From assembly GCA_964400285.1 (NCBI GenBank), contig CAYNTK010000002.1, forward strand, positions 186,001-250,000: a stretch of DNA of 64,000 nucleotides, written 5' to 3'. A program made the position numbers and the translations under genes. Of the stretch, positions 37,443 through 44,894 are shown piece after piece. This DNA comes from FEN-1279 sp964400285. Lineage in GTDB: Bacteria; Bacteroidota; Ignavibacteria; Tepidaquicellales; Tepidaquicellaceae. The stretch's first letter is position 1, and every line of letters starts with the position of its first letter. The notes beneath the pieces were generated by a model, which was not told where the DNA came from, did not search any database, and saw nothing but the letters and a program-made list of their open reading frames with translations.

Positions 37443-37994
37443 TTAATTCTGTTTTATATTAATTCCTTTAAATCTATTTCTTAAATTTTCGAGCTGCCTT
37501 TTTATGCTTGCATCTATTACTTCATCTTTTACTTTAATTGTAAATCCACCCATAAGACTCTCATCTATATAAAATTCAGGAATACTGTCCATTCTTGTAA
37601 ATCCGTCTAATTTTTCTTTCAATTTCTTTTTCTCTTTGTCTGAAATCTTAATAGCTGTTTTTACCTCTGCTTTTACCTTCCCTTCAGCTTCATTTTTTAA
37701 TTCGAGAAAACCATTAAAAATATCCGATACAAGCATCCCTCTATTATTTGTAATAATTAATTTTATAAAATCTATGGTTAATTTATTTATCTTCTTATCG
37801 AAAAGCTTTTCAACTATTTGGATTTTCTTTTCTTCTCTGATTACTGGACTTGAAAAAAATAAATTCAAATCCCTGTTCGATTTAATCAAATCAATTAAAT
37901 TTATACAATCCTCCGCAACTTTGTTAAGCTTTTTTTCGCTTACTGCTGCTTCATATAATGCTAACGAATACCTTCTTGTCGCTTTTGATAACAT
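37443..37994 (-). CDS. atpH: ATP synthase delta subunit
   Basis: 183 residues, the peripheral stalk-to-F1 connector. ATRRYSLALYEAAVSEKKLNK at the start and GKVKAEVKTAIKISDKEKKKL plus DESLMGGFTIKVKDEVIDASIKRQLENL at the end are typical for AtpH/OSCP. ATG start. Lies between atpF (11 bp) and atpA (43 bp), the standard order. Confidence 0.94.
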   Translation of the reverse strand: MLSKATRRYSLALYEAAVSEKKLNKVAEDCINLIDLIKSNRDLNLFFSSPVIREEKKIQIVEKLFDKKINKLTIDFIKLIITNNRGMLVSDIFNGFLELKNEAEGKVKAEVKTAIKISDKEKKKLKEKLDGFTRMDSIPEFYIDESLMGGFTIKVKDEVIDASIKRQLENLRNRFKGINIKQN

Positions 37995-38005
37995 TAATTC
38001 ATTAA

Positions 38006-38569
38006 TTAATTTTTGGGGATTTTATTAATGAAATCATCTATTATCTTTTTCTGCTTTTTCTCATCTAAAGTCTCATTAATTATCTTCTCCGCGGCTTTTA
38101 TTGCAAGTTCGGATATCTCATCTTTTATTTGTGCCATTGCTGTTTCTTTCTGCTGTTCGATTTCTTTTTTAGCTTGTTCTACCATCTTTCTCGATTCTTC
38201 GTTTGCTTTATTTATTATATCATCTCTTAACTTATTTGCCATTTCTCTGCCTTCCATTATTATCTTCTGTGCTTGGGAATTTGCTTCAGCTAACGTTTTT
38301 TTATTTTGCTCTAATAATTCGTGTGCTTCTTTATTTTGCTTCTCTGCATTCTCCAGAGATGTCTTTATTGTATCTTCTCTATTTTGCAATGCTTTTATCA
38401 ATGGTCCCCAGGCAACCTTCCACAATAGTAACAATAATAATATAAAAATTATGATTGTCCAGATTATTAACCCCGGATTTACCGATAGTAATGATGGCTT
38501 TTCATGACCATCTCCACTCAATAAAAGAATACAAAAATTATTTAGAAGCAATGAGATATAATATATCAT
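38006..38569 (-). CDS. atpF: ATP synthase subunit b
   Basis: 187 residues. One N-terminal membrane helix (GLIIWTIIIFILLLLLLWKVAWGPL, about residues 33-57 with a short pre-sequence), then a long charged helix (about 60-180) that dimerises as the peripheral stalk. KVAWGPLIKALQNRE is the family signature. The first 20 residues could be a leader; ATG at 38569 is the only obvious start before it. Same order as usual. Confidence 0.94.
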   Translation of the reverse strand: MIYYISLLLNNFCILLLSGDGHEKPSLLSVNPGLIIWTIIIFILLLLLLWKVAWGPLIKALQNREDTIKTSLENAEKQNKEAHELLEQNKKTLAEANSQAQKIIMEGREMANKLRDDIINKANEESRKMVEQAKKEIEQQKETAMAQIKDEISELAIKAAEKIINETLDEKKQKKIIDDFINKIPKN

Positions 38570-38606
38570 AGCTTTTATGATTTTCTAAAAATAATAAAAA
38601 TTAATC

Positions 38607-38828
38607 TTAACTCTTAATTGCGAGTAATATACAGATAACTAATCCGAATAATGCCACGCCTTCGATTAGTGCTGCTGCTATAATCATCGAAGTTCTGATA
38701 TCACCAAGTGCTGTTGGATTCCTTCCGCTTGCATCCATTGCTGCCGCGGCGATTTTTCCAATTCCAAATCCGGCACCGATTACTACCAACCCGGCTCCGA
38801 TTCCTGCTGCTAAGTAAGCTAAATCCAT
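38607..38828 (-). CDS. atpE: ATP synthase subunit c
   Basis: 73-residue two-helix proteolipid of the rotor ring. Loop AMDASGRNPTA (residues 30-40) joins glycine-rich helix 1 and helix 2, whose carboxylate is Glu56 (ALIEGVALFG). Helix 1 has no Gln at the Na+-ligand position and Glu56 is followed by Gly rather than Ser/Thr, so I read it as proton-coupled. AAGGAG precedes the ATG. Confidence 0.95.
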   Translation of the reverse strand: MDLAYLAAGIGAGLVVIGAGFGIGKIAAAAMDASGRNPTALGDIRTSMIIAAALIEGVALFGLVICILLAIKS

Positions 38829-38875
38829 TAATTTTTTCTCCTTAATTATTTTATGTTTTTAATTATTAAAAAATT

Positions 38876-39781
38876 TTAATGCTCTTGATGCATCGCCATA
38901 TTTATAAATATTACCGATAGCATCGTAAATATATATGCCTGTAATAATGCAACAAATATTTCAAGACAGTATATAAATAATGCAAACGGAACAGCAATTA
39001 CTGCTCCCGCCCAATTCATTATAAATATCAATCCTATCAATGATAAAACAATTATCGAACCCGCCGTTATATTCGCAAACAACCTCATCAATAGTGCAAA
39101 TGGTTTCGTAAATAATCCTATAAACTCTACCACTATCATAATCGGCAATACAAACACTGGAACCCCGTGTGGGACTAAACCTTTGAAATATCCGAACACA
39201 CCATTCTTCTTCATTCCCATTATCTGTGTCGTGAAAAAAGTAATTAATGCTAATCCCGAAGTAACATTAATATTCTTTGTCGGCTGTGCCATAAAAGGTA
39301 TTAGCCCTATAAAATTCGCAAATAAAATGAAAAAGAATAACGTCAGAAAAAATGGTAATAACTTTAATCCTTCCTTACCCATATTCGGATATACTATTTC
39401 ATCGCGTATAAATACTATTATCACCTCTATAAAATTTCCTATTCCTTTTGGCACCTTGTTTTTTGTGTTAATCGAAACCGCCCGCATTAAAACTAAAATC
39501 AAAATTATAGATGATAACATCATCATAAATAAACTCTTCGTTATAGAAAAATCGATTGTCATTCCTCCAATGTGAACTGGTGAAAATTTTGGCAAGTATA
39601 ATTTCCCTAAAAAATAAAAGTCCACATAGTCGTGGTCAACTACCTTTTCTATAATATCGAAATTTTCTCCACCTTCGGAATGTTCATTAACCTTTTTCTC
39701 TACTTCGCTGGAAAGTGTTATGTTGGTTACGAATATTACTAAAAAAAATAAAATGTATATAAATTTCCCTAATTTCAACAA
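38876..39781 (-). CDS. atpB: ATP synthase subunit a
   Basis: 301 residues with an N-terminal signal-like helix, a His/Asp-rich external loop (FDIIEKVVDHDYVDFYFLGK) and five core helices. The essential Arg lies in PFALLMRLFANITAGS (near residue 225), and IFVALLQAYIFTMLSVIFI closes the protein. Extra N-terminal length is common in Bacteroidota-type proteins. Start at TTG (TTG-TTG pair). 114 bp separate it from the AtpI-like gene. Confidence 0.94.
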   Translation of the reverse strand: MLKLGKFIYILFFLVIFVTNITLSSEVEKKVNEHSEGGENFDIIEKVVDHDYVDFYFLGKLYLPKFSPVHIGGMTIDFSITKSLFMMMLSSIILILVLMRAVSINTKNKVPKGIGNFIEVIIVFIRDEIVYPNMGKEGLKLLPFFLTLFFFILFANFIGLIPFMAQPTKNINVTSGLALITFFTTQIMGMKKNGVFGYFKGLVPHGVPVFVLPIMIVVEFIGLFTKPFALLMRLFANITAGSIIVLSLIGLIFIMNWAGAVIAVPFALFIYCLEIFVALLQAYIFTMLSVIFINMAMHQEH

Positions 39782-39895
39782 TCTAAAATTTACTATTAAA
39801 TTTCATTAAAATATTTTTTTCGTTGCGTTTTAATATCTTTTTTTTAGAAAACAGTATTATTTTTTGTTCTTTGTGGTTAAAATTTCTAAAATTTT

Positions 39896-40291
39896 TTAAC
39901 TCTCTTTTGTTTTCCCCGAAAATTTATTTAGTATATATATCTCGAATATTAGATATATAAAATAAAAAACCATAAATGATAATATAAAATAATTTTTTTG
40001 CAACTTAAAGACAGTAATCAATACTATTACTATTATTATGTTTATTAACAATCTTATAATAATACTCCCCATCGAAAACGTCATAAACTTTTTATTTGGT
40101 TTATCTAACGAATAAACAAAAATCTTCATTCCAAATACAAAATTCACTAAGCTTAAAATCCACGATGCGAGTATTTCCATAATTCTAAACTCTGTGCTAA
40201 AAAAATTTACCAACAGCAGTATCACTATCAACAATATACTTATTGTTAGTATATTCCTGACAAAATCGATATCTAATATCCCTTTATCCAT
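39896..40291 (-). CDS. AtpI-like small membrane protein of ATP synthase operon
   Basis: 131 residues with four hydrophobic segments (ILTISILLIVILLLV, ILASWILSLVNFVFG, SIIIRLLINIIIVIVL, YFILSFMVFYFIYLI). Sequence identity to classic AtpI is low, but size, topology and the place between atpZ and atpB fit subunit I, which helps c-ring assembly. Overlaps the end of atpZ by 8 bp. Confidence 0.7.
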   Translation of the reverse strand: MDKGILDIDFVRNILTISILLIVILLLVNFFSTEFRIMEILASWILSLVNFVFGMKIFVYSLDKPNKKFMTFSMGSIIIRLLINIIIVIVLITVFKLQKNYFILSFMVFYFIYLIFEIYILNKFSGKTKES

Positions 40292-40568
40292 TTTTTACAT
40301 TTTTCTTTTTTTCTTCTTCAGATAGCTTCTTAATTGTTAAATAAAAACTGTAGAATCCCCCAAAAAATCCTACAAATGTTAAAACAAGTGTAAACACGAA
40401 TTTAGTTTCAAAATATTTATCTAACCATATCCCAATAAATAAAAAAATCAAAATCGTCCCCGATAGCTGAATCCCTAAACCCGAATATTGAATAAATTTA
40501 GAATCGGTTTTTAATAATGGCTTAGTTAAAAAATCCATTATTTCCTTTTTCCTCTTTTCTTTTTGCAT
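40284..40568 (-). CDS. atpZ: AtpZ/AtpI-type ATP synthase accessory protein
   Basis: 94 residues with two helices: GLGIQLSGTILIFLFIGIWLD (about 31-51) and FVFTLVLTFVGFFGGFYSFYL, joined by KYFETK. The IGIWLD-x-x-F pattern and the helical hairpin are typical of the AtpZ family, linked to Ca/Mg transport or c-ring assembly. Start at 40568, with Met11 as an alternative. The stop codon of the nuclease gene is just 13 bp upstream, leaving no room for a normal promoter. Confidence 0.85.
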   Translation of the reverse strand: MQKEKRKKEIMDFLTKPLLKTDSKFIQYSGLGIQLSGTILIFLFIGIWLDKYFETKFVFTLVLTFVGFFGGFYSFYLTIKKLSEEEKKKNVKNG

Positions 40569-40581
40569 AATTTTTATTCAT

Positions 40582-40935
40582 TCATTTTTTCTTTGTTACG
40601 ACTATAAACCTCATTCCCCTTCTTGCACACCAATTTTTCGCCGCTTCATGTTTTCTAATCGTATCCGGATTATCTAAGAAATGTCCGCCTTTTACTTCAT
40701 GTAATTCTTTTGAACCATCTAATTTTTCAACTAAAAAATCCGGTCTGTATCCTCTTTTATTTCCAGCTTCTGTAATGTATTCAATCGTTATACCGTGAAC
40801 CTTTGTCCATTTCGCCACCGTCTTATCTTTTTCAAGTTGTATCATATAAAGTCTTTCCCAATCCGAATCGTATCTTTCAACTGAATAAGCCGATTTTTTA
40901 GGATTCTCAAAATCTCCGTGCTCACTGCCTGCCAT
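40582..40935 (-). CDS. PD-(D/E)XK nuclease, separate restriction subunit
   Basis: 117 residues. SDWERLY (Glu27), RPDFLVE (Asp66) and HEVKGG (Glu80, Lys82) spell the E...D...ExK nuclease centre. Similar domains form the C-terminus of type III Res proteins and TnsA-like nucleases. Here it is a free polypeptide whose start overlaps the end of the helicase gene by 14 bp, suggesting coupled synthesis and a two-chain Res complex. Its stop is 13 bp from atpZ. Confidence 0.75.
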   Translation of the reverse strand: MAGSEHGDFENPKKSAYSVERYDSDWERLYMIQLEKDKTVAKWTKVHGITIEYITEAGNKRGYRPDFLVEKLDGSKELHEVKGGHFLDNPDTIRKHEAAKNWCARRGMRFIVVTKKK

Positions 40936-43015
40936 TTTTTTTCTCCTTTTTATATTTTACAATGCTTGAAACAAGACCGAGTTTAGTTTTAAAGTTATTT
41001 AAAATTGTATATCTATGTTTTAACGCATGCTTTAATAATGATTCATCTGCTACACCTGCACTTTTTCCGTTAAGCAATTTTTCCTGTATGTGGTCCATTA
41101 AAACATTATATAAATATCCTAATTCATGCGAACCGATTCCTTCTTCTGCAAGTAAATCTTCAGCTATATCTCTGATTGTATGTTTTAGTCTGTCTATTAA
41201 TATTTCTTTCGGCTCTTGTTTTTCATCCATCACTTTACCCGTAATGCTTGGTCCGTCTAATATTTCAATGAAACTTCCCTCTATTAATTTCTTTCCTTCT
41301 ACGGTTTTTATTTTTACTTTTGATATTTCTACTTCAGCACCATATTCAAATTCGCTTATTATTTTTTCCCAATCTGGATAATCTCCTTCAATAATTTCTA
41401 AATCGTCTAAATCGCTGAAGTCCGCTTTTTCTTCCTCGATTGGTTCAGGAATCTCTATTAATAAATCTGGATTCACTAAATTCTGTGGTTTCCTTTTCGG
41501 TGGTAAATCTTCATCACCAAATAAATTCCCTTGGTCAATATCTTTCCTAATTCTCGCACCTACTATTTCCCACAGCCATTTATGTTGCAGTTTTTCATGG
41601 TCAACTATCGCACAAAATTCCTGTGCATCTTCACCTCGTATATTTAATCTTAAACCTCTTCCAACTACCTGTTGTCCGTAAACTCTTGAAGAAAATTTTC
41701 TTAAAAGCAGTATCACTGATACAGCGGGTACGTCCCAACCCTCTCTTAACATTAATATGCTCACTACCGCTTCAAGTTCTTTTCCTTTTTCAATCAATTC
41801 TTTTGCTTTACTCAATCCAACTTTCCTCTCTAAATTTTTTTGAACATCTTCAAGTGCTTTCCCTTTCTTTCCGATTATCCCTGCCAGTATCCTGTCTTCT
41901 TCTGGCGATTCTTCCGTTACTAATAATGTTTTAATCCCAAATCCACCTTTTTCCTTCTCTTCATTAAGCATATTTGCCGCTTGTTCTGCATCTTTTATAC
42001 ATATTGCTACTACGAATAATATAGGATTGTATGTATCATACCCTATACTTTTTGCTCTTCGTTTTTGCTCTTCAAGTCTGTCTAATGCTATTCCAATTTG
42101 TTTCTTCATCGGGTCAGGGTCAGTTACCCATTGCGTTGATGTCAATCCTTTTTCAATTTTCTCGAATTCCTTATCCATCTCATCTACTGTTCTTTTTTCA
42201 CCCGTTTCAGGATTTGTATATGTCAGTTGCACCGATTCTATCTTTGGTTGATATACAACTATGCTTTTTATCAATGGTGGAACTACAGATTGTGCATCTG
42301 TAATATTAAATTCATATATCATTTCCGAATCAGGTGTTTTTCCGTCTGCTCTGTCAGGCGTAGCTGTTGTATCTAATCTGAATCTTGATTTTTTAGAAAG
42401 AGCAAAAAGCACATTGTCATATTCAGCCGCAGGTGTATTGTGTGCCTCATCATTAAATATTGCAATCTCTTCTACGTAATTCATTATATACCCAAGATTC
42501 CTCTGACCGTTAATATTAGATGTATATAGTTGATGTATATTACCCAATATAATCCCGTTTTCTAATATCCCTTGTGGATTTGAACCTTGTTCGAGTATAT
42601 GCAAACCTAATTCATTCGTATAATGCTTTGTTCCACTTGGTAGAAACTCAAAATCCCTGAATACCTTCGCATTATAAAAATCATCTTCCAATCTGTCCCT
42701 TACTATCGTATTCGGACATAACATCAAAAATTTATTTATGCTATGGCATACTTTTAACCATGCTATCACTGCTCCGATTATCGCTGTTTTTCCTCCACCA
42801 GTAACTATATTTAAAAGTAATTCTTTCATTTGCAATAGCTCATAGCTGTATATTGTCCTCTGAACAGATTCTAATTGATGCCTCCAGAGTTTTTTCGGTG
42901 CTTCTTCTCTTTGCAGATGTTCGAGGAAATCTCTTGTCAATGGATTTACATCGGGAAAACCCGCATTTATCCACTGTTTAAAATCTTGCTCGTATTTTAA
43001 AAATGAATTATGCAT
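40922..43015 (-). CDS. type III restriction-type DEAD/DEAH helicase
   Basis: 697 residues, superfamily 2 helicase: Walker A TGGGKT (72-77), DEAH (189-192), TTATP (216-220), and motif VI QQVVGRGLR (near 455) with REGWDVPAV before it. The layout matches the Res subunit of type III restriction enzymes, but the nuclease domain usual at the C-terminus is absent and coded next door. The C-terminal 200 residues (LGYLYNVLMDHIQEKLL) are helical. ATP-driven movement on DNA is the expected role. Genes mod and the AlbA/Schlafen type lie upstream. Confidence 0.87.
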   Translation of the reverse strand: MHNSFLKYEQDFKQWINAGFPDVNPLTRDFLEHLQREEAPKKLWRHQLESVQRTIYSYELLQMKELLLNIVTGGGKTAIIGAVIAWLKVCHSINKFLMLCPNTIVRDRLEDDFYNAKVFRDFEFLPSGTKHYTNELGLHILEQGSNPQGILENGIILGNIHQLYTSNINGQRNLGYIMNYVEEIAIFNDEAHNTPAAEYDNVLFALSKKSRFRLDTTATPDRADGKTPDSEMIYEFNITDAQSVVPPLIKSIVVYQPKIESVQLTYTNPETGEKRTVDEMDKEFEKIEKGLTSTQWVTDPDPMKKQIGIALDRLEEQKRRAKSIGYDTYNPILFVVAICIKDAEQAANMLNEEKEKGGFGIKTLLVTEESPEEDRILAGIIGKKGKALEDVQKNLERKVGLSKAKELIEKGKELEAVVSILMLREGWDVPAVSVILLLRKFSSRVYGQQVVGRGLRLNIRGEDAQEFCAIVDHEKLQHKWLWEIVGARIRKDIDQGNLFGDEDLPPKRKPQNLVNPDLLIEIPEPIEEEKADFSDLDDLEIIEGDYPDWEKIISEFEYGAEVEISKVKIKTVEGKKLIEGSFIEILDGPSITGKVMDEKQEPKEILIDRLKHTIRDIAEDLLAEEGIGSHELGYLYNVLMDHIQEKLLNGKSAGVADESLLKHALKHRYTILNNFKTKLGLVSSIVKYKKEKKNGRQ

Positions 43016-43308
43016 GTATCTATTTTCTGTTATCGTTATTTTTATGGCGTCTTTATAGCGTCTTTATGGCGTCTCTGGCGTCTTTAATTTATCTAACCCA
43101 TTATGCCCCTTTAATGCTTATTTCTTGCGTTATTTGCTTAATTAATACCTATAAAATTTTTCATATAATTGATCTAAGCAAATCTGTTATTATTACCTTT
43201 GCATTATGTTTCTCATTTTCTTCTATTCGCCAAATAATCGCCAAAATCGCCTATTTTTCTCAAATCTTTTTAAAATAAGATTCCAACCACTTTGTCATTA
43301 CCTTGTCA
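43016..43308. repeat. spacer with two arrays of 11-bp tandem repeats
   Basis: Near its left end (43041-43082) three 11-bp units TTTATGGCGTC are followed by a 9-bp variant. At its right end (43291-43343, reaching into the AlbA/Schlafen gene) units TTTGTCATTAC recur four times with a 9-bp variant. The middle is A+T-rich with no credible gene; a small plus-strand frame shows no family features. Confidence 0.75.
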
Positions 43309-44673
43309 TTACTTTGTCATTACTTTCGTTACCTTTTCATTACTTTTTAAAATGTAAGTAATATGCATTCCTTTTCCTCTTTGTATAAAAATTTCTCTTT
43401 CCATTAGATTCTGTAATTCTAAATATGCAGTTTTATTTGATGTTTTATTAATATCTCGATATTGTCTGTTAGAGATTTTACCGGAATTTTTTACATACAT
43501 CACCGCTCTTATCTGCCTTTCATTCAAATCGAGTTTTCTCAAATATTCCTCTGTCAAATAATCTTTCCTTAGTATTATTGTAAAACCGTTTTCCTCTATT
43601 TTAATTTCCGGCTCAGGTAATCCCGCTTTCGATAAACTTTCTCTTATCCTGCTTATACCGGTTCCTAACGCTTCTATAAATCCTGATAAATAAAATATAT
43701 CTACAAGTAATGGATTCCTCGCTATCGAAGGATGTGGCTCGAATAGTGCTTCATAACTTATTCCATCTGGTAATCCTCCCGGATTATATATCCAAATCCT
43801 ATCATCATATATTTTGATTTGAATGGGAATATTAAAATTAAAATAATTCCTGTGAATAAGCGAATTTATTAATGCCTCACGTATTGCTACCAATGGATAA
43901 TCCCATACCTCTTCCCTTTTCATCTCGTTAATTTCGTATCTTACATTTATAAAATTTTTTATCGCCTCTTCCCCTTCGCTTAACATCTTAAATAGATTTC
44001 CGGTTATAATTCTGTCCCCTGTAATTGTAGTCTCATTTTTCAATCTTGAAATTCTAAGTTTTGCATTTGAAAAATGTTTTTGTGGGTCTTTTCCGAAAAG
44101 CATTATCGAGGCATTCGTCAATTTACCCGATATCTGAAGGTTTAAATGTGTTAAAACATTTTTTATAGTATTATTCTCATCTATAATTTTTAATCTTCCC
44201 GTTTCTTTTGCTTTATTAATGAAATTTCTTAATATTTTCTCATCTATTTCCGAAATTTTAAAATCTGATATTATTCTATCCCAGCTTGAATCCTTTAAAA
44301 AATACCGCTTCAATTCTTCTCTCGTCATTTCTCTGTTCGTATTCCCTACCCTCTTATAATATTTCCCGTTAAATGAAATCGGTATTGAACTTCTTAATAC
44401 TTCTATTTTTATTATTTCTAATTTTTTATGTTTTTCAATTCCTATCGACGGTGAAACTCCAAGACTATCTATTATTTTATTTGTAATATTTTCTAAAGTC
44501 GAATTCGTTATTGTCAATCCTTTTACACTGCCGTCGTCTCTTACACCTATTAATATCGTTCCGCCATCCGTATTACTAAATGCACATATACTTTTCAATG
44601 TCCCATCACTAAAACTCTCTTTAAATTCAAGATTCGTACTTTCTATTTTATTAATCTTTTCTATCTTTTTCAT
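43309..44673 (-). CDS. AlbA/Schlafen-domain ATP-binding protein
   Basis: 454 residues. N-terminal AlbA_2 (Schlafen-type) domain with Glu-rich LEFKES (15-20) and SNTDGGTILIGVRDDG (33-48); central GHKL-like ATPase (EALINSLIHRNYFNFNIPIQIKIYDD, near 270-300, and NPGGLPDGIS); C-terminal winged helix (NERQIRAVMYVKNSGKISNRQYRDI). Such proteins often lie in defence or mobile regions as putative transcriptional regulators. Its last residues are coded by an 11-bp tandem array that also contains the stop. Placed between mod and res. Confidence 0.88.
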   Translation of the reverse strand: MKKIEKINKIESTNLEFKESFSDGTLKSICAFSNTDGGTILIGVRDDGSVKGLTITNSTLENITNKIIDSLGVSPSIGIEKHKKLEIIKIEVLRSSIPISFNGKYYKRVGNTNREMTREELKRYFLKDSSWDRIISDFKISEIDEKILRNFINKAKETGRLKIIDENNTIKNVLTHLNLQISGKLTNASIMLFGKDPQKHFSNAKLRISRLKNETTITGDRIITGNLFKMLSEGEEAIKNFINVRYEINEMKREEVWDYPLVAIREALINSLIHRNYFNFNIPIQIKIYDDRIWIYNPGGLPDGISYEALFEPHPSIARNPLLVDIFYLSGFIEALGTGISRIRESLSKAGLPEPEIKIEENGFTIILRKDYLTEEYLRKLDLNERQIRAVMYVKNSGKISNRQYRDINKTSNKTAYLELQNLMEREIFIQRGKGMHITYILKSNEKVTKVMTK

Positions 44674-44894
44674 TTATACTTTATATTTTAAATCTTATAA
44701 AATATTCACCTATAATTCAAAATTCAGAATTCATAATTGCTCTTTTAAGCTCTCCTTTGTGTCCTTCGCGTTTACCTTTGTTTTCTTTGCGGTAAATAGC
44801 TCTTTCCTTCCACTTTATACCGTATTACTTTACAAACTTTATAAACTTTATAACTTAAAATACTTTTCATTCAGCATTCATAATTCATAATTCT
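44674..44894. repeat. repeat-rich spacer between mod and AlbA/Schlafen gene
   Basis: Holds several short low-complexity words: AATTCAGAATTCATAATT at 44720-44737 and a similar CATTCATAATTCATAATT near 44875-44893, a GTGTCCTTCGCGTTTACC / TTGCGGTAAA block near 44758-44794, and a 10-bp repeat AAACTTTATA at 44834-44853. Similar words are common intergenic repeats in many environmental genomes. No gene seen. Confidence 0.6.

Noticed and set aside
42031..42303. Plus-strand frames inside the helicase gene
   Set aside because: They lie opposite well-conserved helicase motifs and have no start signals.
43003..43278. Plus-strand frame between helicase and AlbA/Schlafen genes
   Set aside because: Starts in an 11-bp repeat, reads as random hydrophobic residues and overlaps the helicase start.
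43041..43346. CRISPR array
   Set aside because: Units are 11 bp with no spacers, so these are simple tandem repeats; no cas gene is in the window.
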